Shown piece by piece: positions 24,225 to 35,641 of a DNA stretch of 64,000 bases. Source of the stretch: Calamus simplicifolius. Taxonomy: Eukaryota; Streptophyta; Magnoliopsida; Arecales; Arecaceae. The notes beneath the pieces are model-generated. The model was given only the letters and a program-made list of their open reading frames with translations, searched no databases and had not been told where the DNA came from. Positions within the stretch are counted from its first letter, which is position 1; each line of letters begins with the position of its first letter. A program made the translations under genes and the position numbers. Where the stretch lies: assembly GCA_900491605.1 (NCBI GenBank), contig UESW01003834.1:1685277-1749276 (forward strand), in the 5' to 3' direction.

Positions 24225-26420
24225 TATAATATTCATGTGAAACCAGGGTCTTGGCAAGTTGGATTTTCCTGCTGGCTCTTACACTCTCGGCGTAGCGTTT
24301 GAGTCCCCGATTCCCTTGATCCGAGGCGTCGTGAGGGTGCTTAAAAGGAGATGGAGGGTGACTCTCTCCTTCATCCTTGCGCACGCCCTCTCCATGTAAT
24401 TCTTTGCTCATGTTTCATCACAGAGAGAGAGAGGGAAAGCTGAGCGAGAGAGAGAGACAGAGAGAGAGAGTGCCCACGATCAATCTGTGGCCATGGCGGC
24501 CTGTCTCGACCTTGGTTCAGGCCCGGTGGCGTGCCCGTTGCCTCGTCGGGCTTAAGCCTTGGTCGGCGGCCCTACCGGCACCGAAGATGGCATCCAGTGG
24601 GGTACCGAAGGTGAGAGAGAGGGAGGAGAGGGCCGGTTGGCCTTTCTTCTGAACCGGCTCCCGCTGTTGGTTCAGGCCTGGCGGCGTGCTCACTGCCTCG
24701 CCGGGCCTGGGAGGCTGCCGGTGGCCTCCACCGGCGCAAGGCATGCGTCCGGTGGAAGTCCGATCGGCCATGCCGCCGGCACTATATCATGCTGCGGCAG
24801 ATTGAAAGAAAGAAAGAAAGAGATAGAGGGAGAGAGAGTGAGAGGGGAGCACGGCCGCGACGGTGGCCGGCTCCGGGATGGTCGTCGGTGGCCAGGCCAC
24901 CCTGGGGCACCGCCGGCACAGTTTCCCCCTATTTCGGGTGAAACAGGGGAGCTGAGCGGGGAAGAAGAGATCAGTGGGCCGTCTGGGCTGTTTCAGTTTG
25001 GGCCCTATTGGGCCGACTATGAGCCATTTTTGGATTGTATTTTGGGTCCTGTATTGGGCCGAGATGGAGAATAAAAATATGGGCCAGATCAGTGTTGATT
25101 CTAGTTTCTTGGGGTATTTTTATTTCCCCATTTGGGCATATATTGAGAAATATTTAAGCTCAAAGTTGGGCCTAGGATTAGTTTGGGTAGAATTTAAGGG
25201 GCACTTTATTATTCAAATTTTAGAGACTTAATCGTGTAAAATGATGCTGTAGGTACCCAGATGTTCAAATTGCTGGTTTATAGTTTGGGATTAGCGTTCT
25301 GAGATAAATAAGCCAATTATTGTAAATTTTATAATATTTTGATATATAGATTTTGGAATTGTAGTTATATTAATTTATGAAATTATGAAATAGGAAAATG
25401 AAATTTTGATATTAAGTTGGTAATAGTGCTACGAGTATATAATTGAATATTTGCTATGATTATTACGGTTGGTAATATTTTGTAAAGTAATAGCTTTATA
25501 TGTATGTGCAAAAGATGAAGTATATGCTTATTTTGACTTTGCAAAATATAATGGTACTATTGATATGTCTATATGCAATTGTTAATAATGTACAAACCAC
25601 TGTCTATGTGATGTGAGAAGCTTATGCTTATGATGATGCATGATGTGTTACATGTAATTATAATGATGATATTGAGATATACTTATATGTGTTGCCGCGG
25701 TTCTCATATGATGTGAATGATGTAAAATGATATGATACGGGACCCACCTCCACAGGAGAAGATATGTGAAGGACACACATCTGTAGGGTGTATTATGATT
25801 GATTATGATATATGGCATAACACTGGTACCAGAACCCTTCCTCTTAGGGGACATTTAAGAGTGATACACCAGTTGGGTATTGTAGGACCGTGGGACACAT
25901 AAGAAATAGTGATTATATAAATACAGTGGGTTTGTTACATTGCATATTTTGACATTTATTGTATGATTTACCTTCCAAAATTACTTTGAGAAATGATATG
26001 CATATTCTGATAATATGGCAAGTGTATTTCAAATTGGAAGCTTTTTATTGTAAAGCTGATTTGATTTGATAATATTTTGAAATGATTAATGGATCATCTT
26101 ATATTATAGTAGGCTTACTTATTGAGTGTGAGCTCATGTAAATCTCAAAATATTTTTCAGAGCCACAAGACTGAAGAAGGAATATAGAGTAGATGAGCTT
26201 TATTAAATAAATTAGATCCATTGTGTTGATGTAACCCCAATGGTGTTTGTGTGTAGGGCTTGTAGCCCAAACCTTATTAGTTATGTTTTGTATTAAGTTA
26301 TGGATTTGGTTTGAATATATATAATTATTACTTTATATTGATTTATGTGTCATAATTCGGGACGCCTGGCATGCGGCGGGTTGTTAACCTAGCTCAAATT
26401 TTTGGATCTGGGGCGTGACA
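24225..26420 (+). repeat. Gypsy A 3' LTR
   Basis: Partner LTR. The first dinucleotide is TA rather than TG and a few bases are missing after it. Preceded by a purine-rich tract, taaggatgggagaa. Confidence 0.88.
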
Positions 26421-26425
26421 CCCCC

Positions 26426-28940
26426 AAAATTACAAGTCTTTTCAGATCTAAAACAATGAAACTAATCCATAAAGCAAAATAATGTATCCTTTAATGCAAT
26501 GGTTAAAGGAGTTAATGGTTGTGAGTTGACATTTTATCAAAATTGCGTCCCTCTAAAAAAAAAATACAAAATTGCTGAAGAACAAGACTGACCTTGAGAG
26601 CCCCAGAGTAGATCGCTGCCGTGGGGGAAACAACCATGGCTGCTTGTGCCGTGAAGGAAACAACCATCCAAATCGAACGCAATCGCTTCCCAACTCTTGA
26701 AACCAGAGCCCAACCGACGTGGTACAGAGTTAAATGAGATGAATCCAAGTAAAGATTGACTAGGCTTTGTTCCATTGTCAGACAATTGGTGAAGTCCAGC
26801 TCAAATTGATGAGAACGGTAGGCAATTTATACGAACATCATGTTCATCAGCAAGCATATTTTAGGCTGAATTAGCAAAGGATGATGAGTGCTCTCAGAAA
26901 ACCATGATGGAAATTTAAACCTTTTAATTAAGGGTCCGTTGGGATGGAGTTTAACAGAGGGGCAAGAGAGGAAAGGAAAGAAAACAGTCGACCTTCTCAA
27001 AAATTTAAATCAAAGCTAACGAAAAAAGGGGAGTAGATTTGTAATTTTTGCTCATCATTTTAATTTTATTCTTATAAATTAATTTATATTTTTTTTTTAT
27101 AAATATAGCTTTCTTCGCTTCTCTTTTTTCTTTTCTTTATTAAAATAAAAAATATAAATTATTTTTTTCTTTCTTTAAAATAAGAAAATAATAAAAACCC
27201 TTTCTTCTTTCTTTTTCTTTCTTTTTCTATCTTTTAACTTCTCCTCCCTTCTTCTCTAAAGTTTCGAACGAGTTTGTTTCTAAGAGGAAAGAAAGATAAT
27301 AAAACTTCTATACGAAAGGTGAAAGAAAGATTTATTCTAAAATATTTTTTTAAAAAAATAAATAGAAATAATTTATAATCTTTATCTTATTTTTCTAATT
27401 CTACTCTTATAAGTCTTTCGAACTTAAAATTCCTCTTCCTTTCCTCCCCTCAGTTTCTTTATTCAAATAAGGTGAATGAATATATATTATCCTTTCTTTT
27501 TCTTTCCTCTTTAATCCTTCTATATTCTTAAATAGATTAATCAATCTGGTTGAAATAAACTTAATAAATGGTTGAAGCTTCATGGTGTTGGACATGCATG
27601 ATCATGGTCAAAATGATTTTAAATACGAAGTCCTGTGAAACCATAGTTTGCATGGAATCAATCCTGCTCCCTCTTTCCATAGCAGTGCAGGCCCATAACA
27701 CTTCACACTTTCCCACTCCCTACTTTTAAAGCCTAAATCTAAGCCACCAAATCCTGCTAGCTTTAATAAAAATCAATGCCCAAACCTTCAAGATCGGCTT
27801 CCCATTGAAACTATAGAATTGAAGTACTGATGTATATATGGCTTCTAATATGGATCCTTGAGCATAACCAGCCATGCCATTTGTGACTTGCATGTTCAAC
27901 TTGAGTTATAAAAGTCTAGTTCTAGAGTTTGATTTATTATAACTTTTAAAATAAAAGCAGGATGACTGACCAAGTGAAGGTTCTAGCTAAAATATTTTCA
28001 CTCGTTCAATGGTAAATTTTATCCATACCATTTATTAGTAATGATATTAGTCTTGATTTTTAATTTGAATATCATAAATTATGTGGAAGAATATGTGTTA
28101 TATTAATTTAAAATTTAAAATCTATTTTTAACGGCTAGGTTGCAGACTATTATTATTATTTTTTTTTTAGAAATCCGACGATCACTACTTATCTTGTACC
28201 TGCTTGACTCTAATAGGCGTCGGTTTTTCTGAGAGCTTGACATAAAACAAAATATTTATTCCAAAGTCTGGGATCTAAGCGGCTCAAAAGTCCAGGGTTC
28301 TAACTTTCCAGGCAAAGTCTATAATTTTTCATTATTATTACTCTTTAAAAAGTTATGATGATTGAAGGGAGGAAAAAAAAAAAAGACGTTTCAAAGTATC
28401 TCTGGCCTTTAGTCAAGCTACAAGATTAGTTCGAGGTGGGTTTGGTTGCATCCTACGAGTATCCAAGTGCCAAAAAAAAATTACAGAGTGCTAAGAAGAG
28501 TCAAACTAACCCATGGACAAAGCCAGATACAAGCATCACCGTCCAAGCCACACCCAAATCTTAATCTTGTTTATTTATCTATCAATTTATCCATATATCT
28601 TTGATATAGTAATTTTATTGATACAAATCGTATATTAATGTAAATTAAATTACTTCCAACATAAACAATTGTATGGCCTGTTAATCATTCTACAGGGGGA
28701 AGATAACGCATTAGCCTCGATCGTTACATCTCCTCATTTTCCATGTTTGACATGGGTTCTTTTTAATAGAATCCATGGACACTAAACCCTTTTTGTAAGA
28801 CCCAGCCCTAGGCCAATCAATTTTAGATACTAAGGTTGTATTGAAAAAGAAAAAGGAGAATAGGCTGACTCAACCAAGTCACCGAGTCAAGTTAACTTGA
28901 TGAGTTACCGTAGTAGTGGAGACCATCTCATTTCCAATTT
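26426..28940. other. No gene recognised
   Basis: AT-rich DNA with pyrimidine-rich patches (27100-27260, 27420-27530). Minus-strand open frames at 26512-26785 have no recognisable domain. Confidence 0.5.
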
Positions 28941-28943
28941 TTA

Positions 28944-29479
28944 GGTAGCGTTTGATAGAAAAAATATTATCCATGGATAAGTATATGGGATAGAGTTTGT
29001 CTCCTGGCTATCCCTAAGATATCTTTGAGATAGATCACATCAAATGCAAAAAGGTAAATCCATAGGATAATTTTTTTTTACTCTTATTTGAGGGATAACC
29101 AACTATTCCTACATTTTTAGAAAATAAATTAAGGAATATCCCATGGTTAACCATGGATTATCCCTTTGGTTAACTTTATTCTCAGCTATCCCTTAGGTAG
29201 TGTTCTGGATCCCCCTAGCTATCCCTAGGGATATCCCTTGGCTATGATCATATCAAATGCAAAAAGGTAATTCATAGGATAACTTTTTTTGCTCTTATTT
29301 GGAGGGATAACCAGCTATTCCTGCATTCTCTAGGGATAAATTGAGGGGATATCCCATGGTTAACCATGGATTATCCCTTTAGTTAACTTTATTCCCAGCT
29401 ATCCCTTATAGTTATGACTTTTGGGAAACTGGAGATGAGGGAAGGGATATCTCCTCTTATTCCTATTTCAAACACTACC
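28944..29479. mobile_element. MITE with TTA target duplication (Tourist/PIF-Harbinger type), dimer
   Basis: Ends are GGTAGCGTTTG and, inverted, GGTAGTGTTTG, flanked by TTA at 28941-28943 and 29480-29482. This is the 3-bp duplication expected of PIF/Harbinger MITEs. The body is two related halves. A third TIR-like end, TTAGGTAGTGTTC, sits at 29193 and the second half repeats the first (aaatgcaaaaaggtaa, ggttaaccatggattatccc). A single-unit relative is at 41896-42228. Confidence 0.8.
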
Positions 29480-29498
29480 TTAGAGAAAGAATGAGATT

Positions 29499-29516
29499 GG
29501 GGGGGGGGGGGGGGGG
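29499..29516. repeat. 18-bp G homopolymer
   Basis: Uninterrupted G run just right of the MITE. Its length is likely uncertain. Confidence 0.9.
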
Positions 29517-29519
29517 TGA

Positions 29520-31989
29520 TAGAGATAAGATTCATCCAAAGGCTTTCTTTCCTGTAGAATTAAACTCTCCTCTTTGCATCCGTAAAAAATGAGCTCAAAT
29601 TGTCGGTGAGATGTCATTTTCTTCTCTAAATCTAGTCATCGATTTATCACCGACAAGCCCTCTACCTCTTTTCTTTTTTTTTTTTTTGTCTTCTCTATCT
29701 CTTCATCTCTATGGACTACTCATGGCCACTAAAAATTAGATTTTGATTTGGTTCTATTATTTCTCTATTTTTTACATGAATTGCAATTGAATTTAAGGCT
29801 GATCGGACAACCATAGCTATTCAACCAGCAACTCGGATGCTGTCCTAGCTAGTGAATTTCATTGATAACTAGGCATGGGCATAGACAGCGCAGTTTATAG
29901 GATTAGTCCGAGATTGGCTTAAAAAAATTAAAGACTCAAGTCATAGTTTTTAGCACGTAGAATCTGATTAGATTAGAAATTTTAAGCCCAATGAAATTAT
30001 GGACCGAACCCGAGCTTAAAAAACATACTTGGCCTGGCAATTTATTCTTTTATATTATATTTTTTTAAAAAAATATGATATATATTTTATATATAAATAA
30101 TTTTTTATATTTTTATTTGAATATAAAATGCATTTTCAAAAGATTGTGGGTGGAAGAAAAGAAGCAGGGAGCCAAGATAAGTAGCTCATTTCTTAGTCAT
30201 CTAGCCATATATTAAATATATCATATAATTATGATATATAACTAGAGCTCGGGTCGCACTAGGCTTAAACCCCTTGGATATTTTCACTGGACCAAGCTTG
30301 GGCCCAAGGTCGGCCTAGCTATTCTTGGCTCATGATTTGTTACGGCTTGGTGCCTTAAGCTACCCTTTTTATCCTTGGCCCATCCTGCTCCATGCCTAAC
30401 CCTACTAATAGCCACTCCTATGACCTTTATATATATACCTTTGAGTCTGTTGAGCACGACATGTTGCTCTATTGTTGGGACTTAATCAAGTCTCCTAACT
30501 AGCTGAGCACTCCCTCAGGCTAATTAAGGACACTCTTCTTTCTTACTTTTTTCTTCCTCCTCCTCCTCTTCTCTTTTTCTTCTTTTTCTTCCTTCTTTCT
30601 CCTTGGTTGTCATCTTTCTTTAAAAAAAAAATTGCTCTCTCTCTCTCCCCCTTCATTTGTTTAGTCTGAAGTTTGGATTTAGTCTTCGTTATAGTTTAGG
30701 GGGGTGTGGATCCTGGCAATGAATCAGGTCTAACACCCATCAGTCATCAAATGAAAGTAACCTTACATTAGTTAGAGTATTTTTATTTTAAATATAGATT
30801 TGTTAATGACTTCATTAAAGGTTTGTAAAATTTTGTATGCTATTCTATATGCATGTTTGCCTAAAAATTTGGATTAATTAATTTATTAAAATATTATTAT
30901 TATTTTATTATATTATTATTATTATTATTATTATATTATATATATATATAGTTATAGCCACTAAATTATGTTTAAAATAAAAATTTTATTTTAAATTTTT
31001 TGATTTAAAATTATTTATTTAGTTTGAAAATTATATGTGTGTCATAGCAATTAAACATATTTAATTAAATTTATTTCCATCCTTATTTATATGAAAGTCT
31101 AGATCAAACCAGTTGCCTTTGTTTATATTTCAATATATGTCCCTGTTAAATTTTAAAAATTTATATGTATGCAGATTTATGATATAATTGCTAAATCATC
31201 CAAAATTTATTATTTCAAAATTTTGAATAATTAAATTGTAAGTTCTTTGTATATGGAATAAAAAAAATGATGCATATATGTATATGTTATGAACTTTTAG
31301 TTAGACTATGGTTTTTGTTCCATAGTTTTTACTTTTCAAAGTTTATGCAAAAGTTTCATTAGATGCCGAAATCCTTTTCAAAGTTTATGCAAAGATCTAT
31401 TAAGACCTATTTTATAGGGGAGCATATGATGTTCCATTCTATAAAGATTATATATGCGACGAATTGCTTTCTATCACTATGGTAGAAATTATATGTGTCG
31501 TGGTCTTATTGCCTAGTAAGCTAATATTGGAGGTTTCAAAATTTAATTCATAGTTTTGTTGAGACCAATGAATCTTTGTTGTAAATGAAAGAAATTAAGA
31601 GGTATTTTAAAAAAATATTTATATATAAATTTAAAAATATTTGAATCATATGAAATTATACGTATATCTAAATTATTTATAAAAATTTTTATTTGAAACA
31701 TTATTGTGTTGCACATGGATTTCCAATGATATTTAAAAATATTTAAAATCAATTTATTATGCTTACTTAACTTCACTAATTACAATTATTTTTGTTCCTC
31801 TTTATTCTACAGGCAAAGGCATGGCAGAGATTCGATTAATTAAAAGCTAACCTATAAACTTAGTTCAAGATTCATTTTAGATGAGCTAATTTAGCTTACG
31901 ATTCAAAGGTCTTTTAATTAGTCATTCAATTCAAATATTAAATGTATATTATTTGAATTTTGCTAATTATTCTATAAATCATTATTATT
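29520..31989. other. No gene recognised
   Basis: AT-rich, with a pyrimidine-rich patch (30538-30650) and an ATT-type repeat (about 30886-30935). No supported ORF. Confidence 0.5.
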
Positions 31990-32395
31990 AGTTAAATGAT
32001 AATTTTTATTTGAATTTGGCTGAAATTGTTGCCTTACATGCTTGGGCAGGTATTTTTATGCTTCTCAGATCTTCGAGCCCGAGACTTATGATTGAAGGCG
32101 ATTCCATGACAGTTATTCAGTGGTTGGAAGAGAGTATTCTCGAAGCATCCTCTAATCTAATTCTCAGGAATATATGGTATATGCTTCAGAAGTGGATACT
32201 GCCCAGATTCATCATGTTTTTCGTGAAGCCAATTCGGGTGGACTGGGCGCGGCTGCTGTGGCTCAGCATGTGGGCTATAGGATATAGAGTAGAGGTGACC
32301 CTGCCTTCTGTTTTATCGTAAATTTTATATTCTGATGTATCTAGGTTGACTTACACCAGAGTTGTGTAATCGTCCGTCTGTTAAAAAAAAAAAAA
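31990..32395 (+). mobile_element. LINE-type 3' end with RNase H remnant
   Basis: The open stretch from 32010 contains LAEIVALHAWAGIF and MIEGDSMTVIQWLEE, typical of the RNase H-like domain at the end of plant LINE ORF2. It stops at 32321 and reaches a poly-A of 13 at 32383-32395 after a short 3' tail. The upstream part is missing, as expected of a 5'-truncated insertion. Confidence 0.75.
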
Positions 32396-33558
32396 CTCGT
32401 GTTCTATCTGGGTTGTAAATATTGGGTCATCAGCTATATATCAAGGAAACAGCTGCTTCAGGTAATTGGCTGCAAAGAGTTAAGCACTAATTGATTGCAA
32501 ACAGAAGTTGAGTACTGTCGTAGTTAGACCCTATGCTTCAACTCATGAAGAAACGAAGAAAAAATCTTTATTTAGATGCGCGTGGAGAAGGCCTTCTCTC
32601 AGCCTTTTATTGAGCTGTTGAAAAAGTCTTGAGTTAGGAACGAGATGCCTGGATTTCTTTCCCCACCAGCAGACCAAAAATCTTCTTCAAAACTTCACCC
32701 TGATATTTTTCAAACCTGAACAGCCTGGAACGGGGAGAAGAAGACGACCAAGTCGGCATACAAATCGGGCACATGGTTTGAAGTCAGTAGTTGGAGGATG
32801 ACTACAGTCCCAGTAGATGATTTTAATGAGGTTGGCAAGAGAATTGGTTGAAAATTTTAATAAACAACAAGGACTTCTCTTGCTTGACGTAAAGGCTCTA
32901 GCTTACAGCTTGGGTCAGCCCCTTAATATATTCAACCCCATCACCATTTGAGAAGCATGAAGCCTGAAAGCGATGGATGCACCATTGACTCAACCAACTC
33001 GAAGACCATATTGTCGAGGGAACGAATGCCAGTAAAAATGGAATCCCTTTAGTCTCTCTCTCTCCAGTCTCTGCTCGCAATTATGGCGGTTAATCTAATA
33101 TATTAATCTCTTCCTCTCTCTCTTTTTTTTTTTTTTTTTTTGCCGATGTGTTAATAATTAGCAACCATGAGATCGGATCCACCAAGTTTGTAGATCGAAA
33201 AGTAGGAAGAATTGAGGGGAGATCAAAATTAAAATTTGATTCAAAATCAATATTAATAAGTAATCAACTTGCCTCGAATTTTCTTCTATATATCACGTGG
33301 AGATCCGTACTTAACGAGAGTCATGGAGAAATAAATGTTGCCATTTATGATACCGCGGTTGACTCGTTATAAAGACTTTGATTTGTGAGCTTGAAAGACT
33401 TGTGACAATACCATACGGAAACTATATTATATTAAAAGGTGCTCGGACTTTTCCTTAGCTCTTAAAAACATCAGGCTATCAGAGCCCATCACGATGTCCC
33501 CATTTGTAAACGCCTGGTGCCAATGGCCCTTAAAAGCAGGCAGCCCGTCCTCCCCTTG

Positions 33559-33592
<34 letters not shown>

Positions 33593-34390
33593 GCACACTG
33601 TTGAAGCTTCTTCGGGGGATCATCAGGACATAATAAAAGTGGACTTTTAACCCATCCACCGCTCACAGCCAGCTATACGGCAACACAAAATCTCTATCAA
33701 GTGGCCATGGACCCAGCCCACCCCCCAAGCTGCTCTGGTTCACATATTTCAGAAGAGATAAGTTAACTATTCAATCGCGGCTGCACTATTATGGCGTCAT
33801 TAATTTTAGAAAATCAAACGGCAAGATATATATATATATATAATTACAAGTTGGAGATGGACTAAGTTAAAGCAAACTATCTGTATCTCATCTCATGCTA
33901 ACGTGTTGACCGCACTATCTTGGCACAGTTAGGCATCTACAAAAGGGATAAGACTATCTGACCGGTGACAAAAGGAAGAAAAGGTTGGGATAGGTTTCCT
34001 TCATCCTGTGAGCTTATCTCTTTTCTTCTTTACAGTGGATATATATCTCCGCATCTCCTTTATATTCTTGAATAACAAAAGGAAAAAAAAAATATGATGC
34101 TTTCTTCTTTTGGTTTTTTTTTTTTTTTTTGTTGTTGTTGTTGTTGTGCTTCGTTGGGATCGATGAAGGAATAGTACAGTACTAAACAGCTCATTGCCAT
34201 CTGGATACCAATTCACAGATAAAAACTCAAGAACATATGAACAAAAATTTCCTTTCCCGATGTTTCATTCATTCCTTCCAGTACTTGGATTCAACTTTTC
34301 CAGAGCTCTCATATGATATACACTCGAATATTTTTACATGAAAGATAAAAAAAAAAAAAAAAAAGGAAAAGTCCAAGACAAATGCCAATA
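32396..34390. other. No gene; 3' flank of the RAV gene
   Basis: Contains a (CT)n tract at 33561-33590, several T runs (33123-33142, 34115-34130) and an A run (34350-34363) shortly beyond the RAV stop codon. No supported ORF. Confidence 0.5.
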
Positions 34391-35508
34391 CTACAAAGCT
34401 TCTGTCTTTTGTTTCCTAAACGGCTGAGGCGATGGTATCAACTGAGCATGATCCATGTCTCTAATTATTATTCCCTTCCGGGTCCAACCAACAGCACCAA
34501 CACCCCCGTTCCCATCGAAACCGGCTCCACCAACCGCGACCGCCGGAGTTTTGATTATGTTCACACCAAAGAGTCTGATAACCTGAACGGCCGCCGGTGT
34601 GGCCTCGGCAAAACCATCGACAGCTCGAGGCTTCCAATCGATGAACAGCTGCTTGTCCGGGCCACCGATTGATCGCTGGAAAGTGACGATATCCCCGGCT
34701 TTGAGGCTCTTCTCTTTCACAAACCGGCTCCACCCCTTGGTGAGCACGTAACTCTGGCTACTATTCCAGTACGAATAGCGGAACCTCCATACCTTCCCGC
34801 ACGCATCCTCGAAGTTCAGCAGCACGCCTTTGCAGGTGGCGTCGATCATCTGCAGCGGGAAGTGCTTCTCGGCCTGCTGTTTCGGTATCACCAGCCGGTT
34901 CAGCTTGCCGACGTCGCTCGGAGTCACGGCCTTCTCGAAGAGGTGCTCGCGCTGCGCTCCGCCGCCCGAGCCCGCGAGGAACCCAAGGCCGGCCAGGCCG
35001 CCGCCTGCAGGCATGCTCCCCCTGCTGCCCAAGATCTTGCCGGCCACGAAGGCGCGGTTGCTCTGCCGGAGCTCGTCATGGTAGGTGTGCTTCCGCAGCA
35101 TGTCGACGATCTCGGCCTTGGAGTGGGAGGCGAGGAAGGAAAGCTCCGCCGCGTCGTTGTCGTCGGCCTCGGAGAGGGGCTTGAAGTTGGTGACGGCGTC
35201 GCGCCCGCGGAAGCGCTGGGCGGCGACGTCGTAGGCGCGGGCGGCCTCGGACTCCTCGTTGAAGGTGCCGAGCCAGACGCGCTGGTGCTTCTCGTAGATC
35301 TGGGCGCCCCACCTGCCGTTGGGCTGGGGCACGACGCCCTTGAACTGGGAGGACGGCAGCTTGCGGGACTCGGCCTCGATGCCGACTTCCGGGTCGAGGA
35401 CGTCGCTGGCTCCGCTGCCCACCCGCTGGAGGGCATCAGACCCAGGCAGCGCGGCGGCGGCGGCTTCTCCGTCTCGCTGAAGACCTCGTCGATGCAACTG
35501 CTCTCCAT
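34391..35508 (-). CDS. RAV1: RAV-type AP2/B3 transcriptional repressor, with apparent frameshift
   Basis: RAV/TEMPRANILLO family DNA-binding repressor of growth and flowering genes. The start at 35508 reads [15 protein letters not shown], as in the family. After it the frame shifts within a GCC repeat (35446-35463) into the frame that reads DALQRVGSG and then [19 protein letters not shown]. The AP2 domain (about 35346-35182) contains [19 protein letters not shown]. The B3 domain (about 34945-34631) contains [20 protein letters not shown] and [26 protein letters not shown] repression motif lies at about 34575. Length, about 372 codons, is normal, and the span is one base short of a whole number of codons. 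Everything downstream of the repeat is intact, so an indel error in the repeat is as likely as a null allele. An ATG at 35728 in the main frame exists but its N-terminus is not family-like. Confidence 0.9.
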
Positions 35509-35589
35509 GTCGATGTTGGATGATGGGTTTGGTCTCTAAGGGACAGTGTATAAGATTGGTTATGGTTTGGAAGCAAGGGGGGGATGGAA

Positions 35590-35641
35590 TATATATATAT
35601 GTATATATATATATACGTATGTTTATATATATATATATATA
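35590..35641. repeat. (TA)n microsatellite upstream of the RAV gene
   Basis: Interrupted TA repeats about 80-130 bp upstream of the RAV start codon, in its leader or core promoter zone. Confidence 0.85.

Larger units (their letters stand above)
18756..26420 (+). mobile_element. Ty3/gypsy LTR element, copy A (Tekay/Del-like, internally shrunken)
   Basis: A complete element with LTRs beginning TGTAATACCC (5') or TATAATATTC (3') and ending GGCGTGACA, flanked by CCCCC on both sides (18751-18755 and 26421-26425). LTRs are long (2260 and 2196 bp) while the internal part is only 3.2 kb. That is shorter than a full gag-pol, and no intact ORF remains. C-terminal integrase traces resemble the Tekay/Del chromovirus group. 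The lineage call is inference from those traces, LTR length and a Met-type primer site. Confidence 0.88.

Noticed and set aside
26512..26785. Overlapping minus-strand ORFs of 82-87 residues
   Set aside because: No recognised domain, no splice context, and two frames are equally open.
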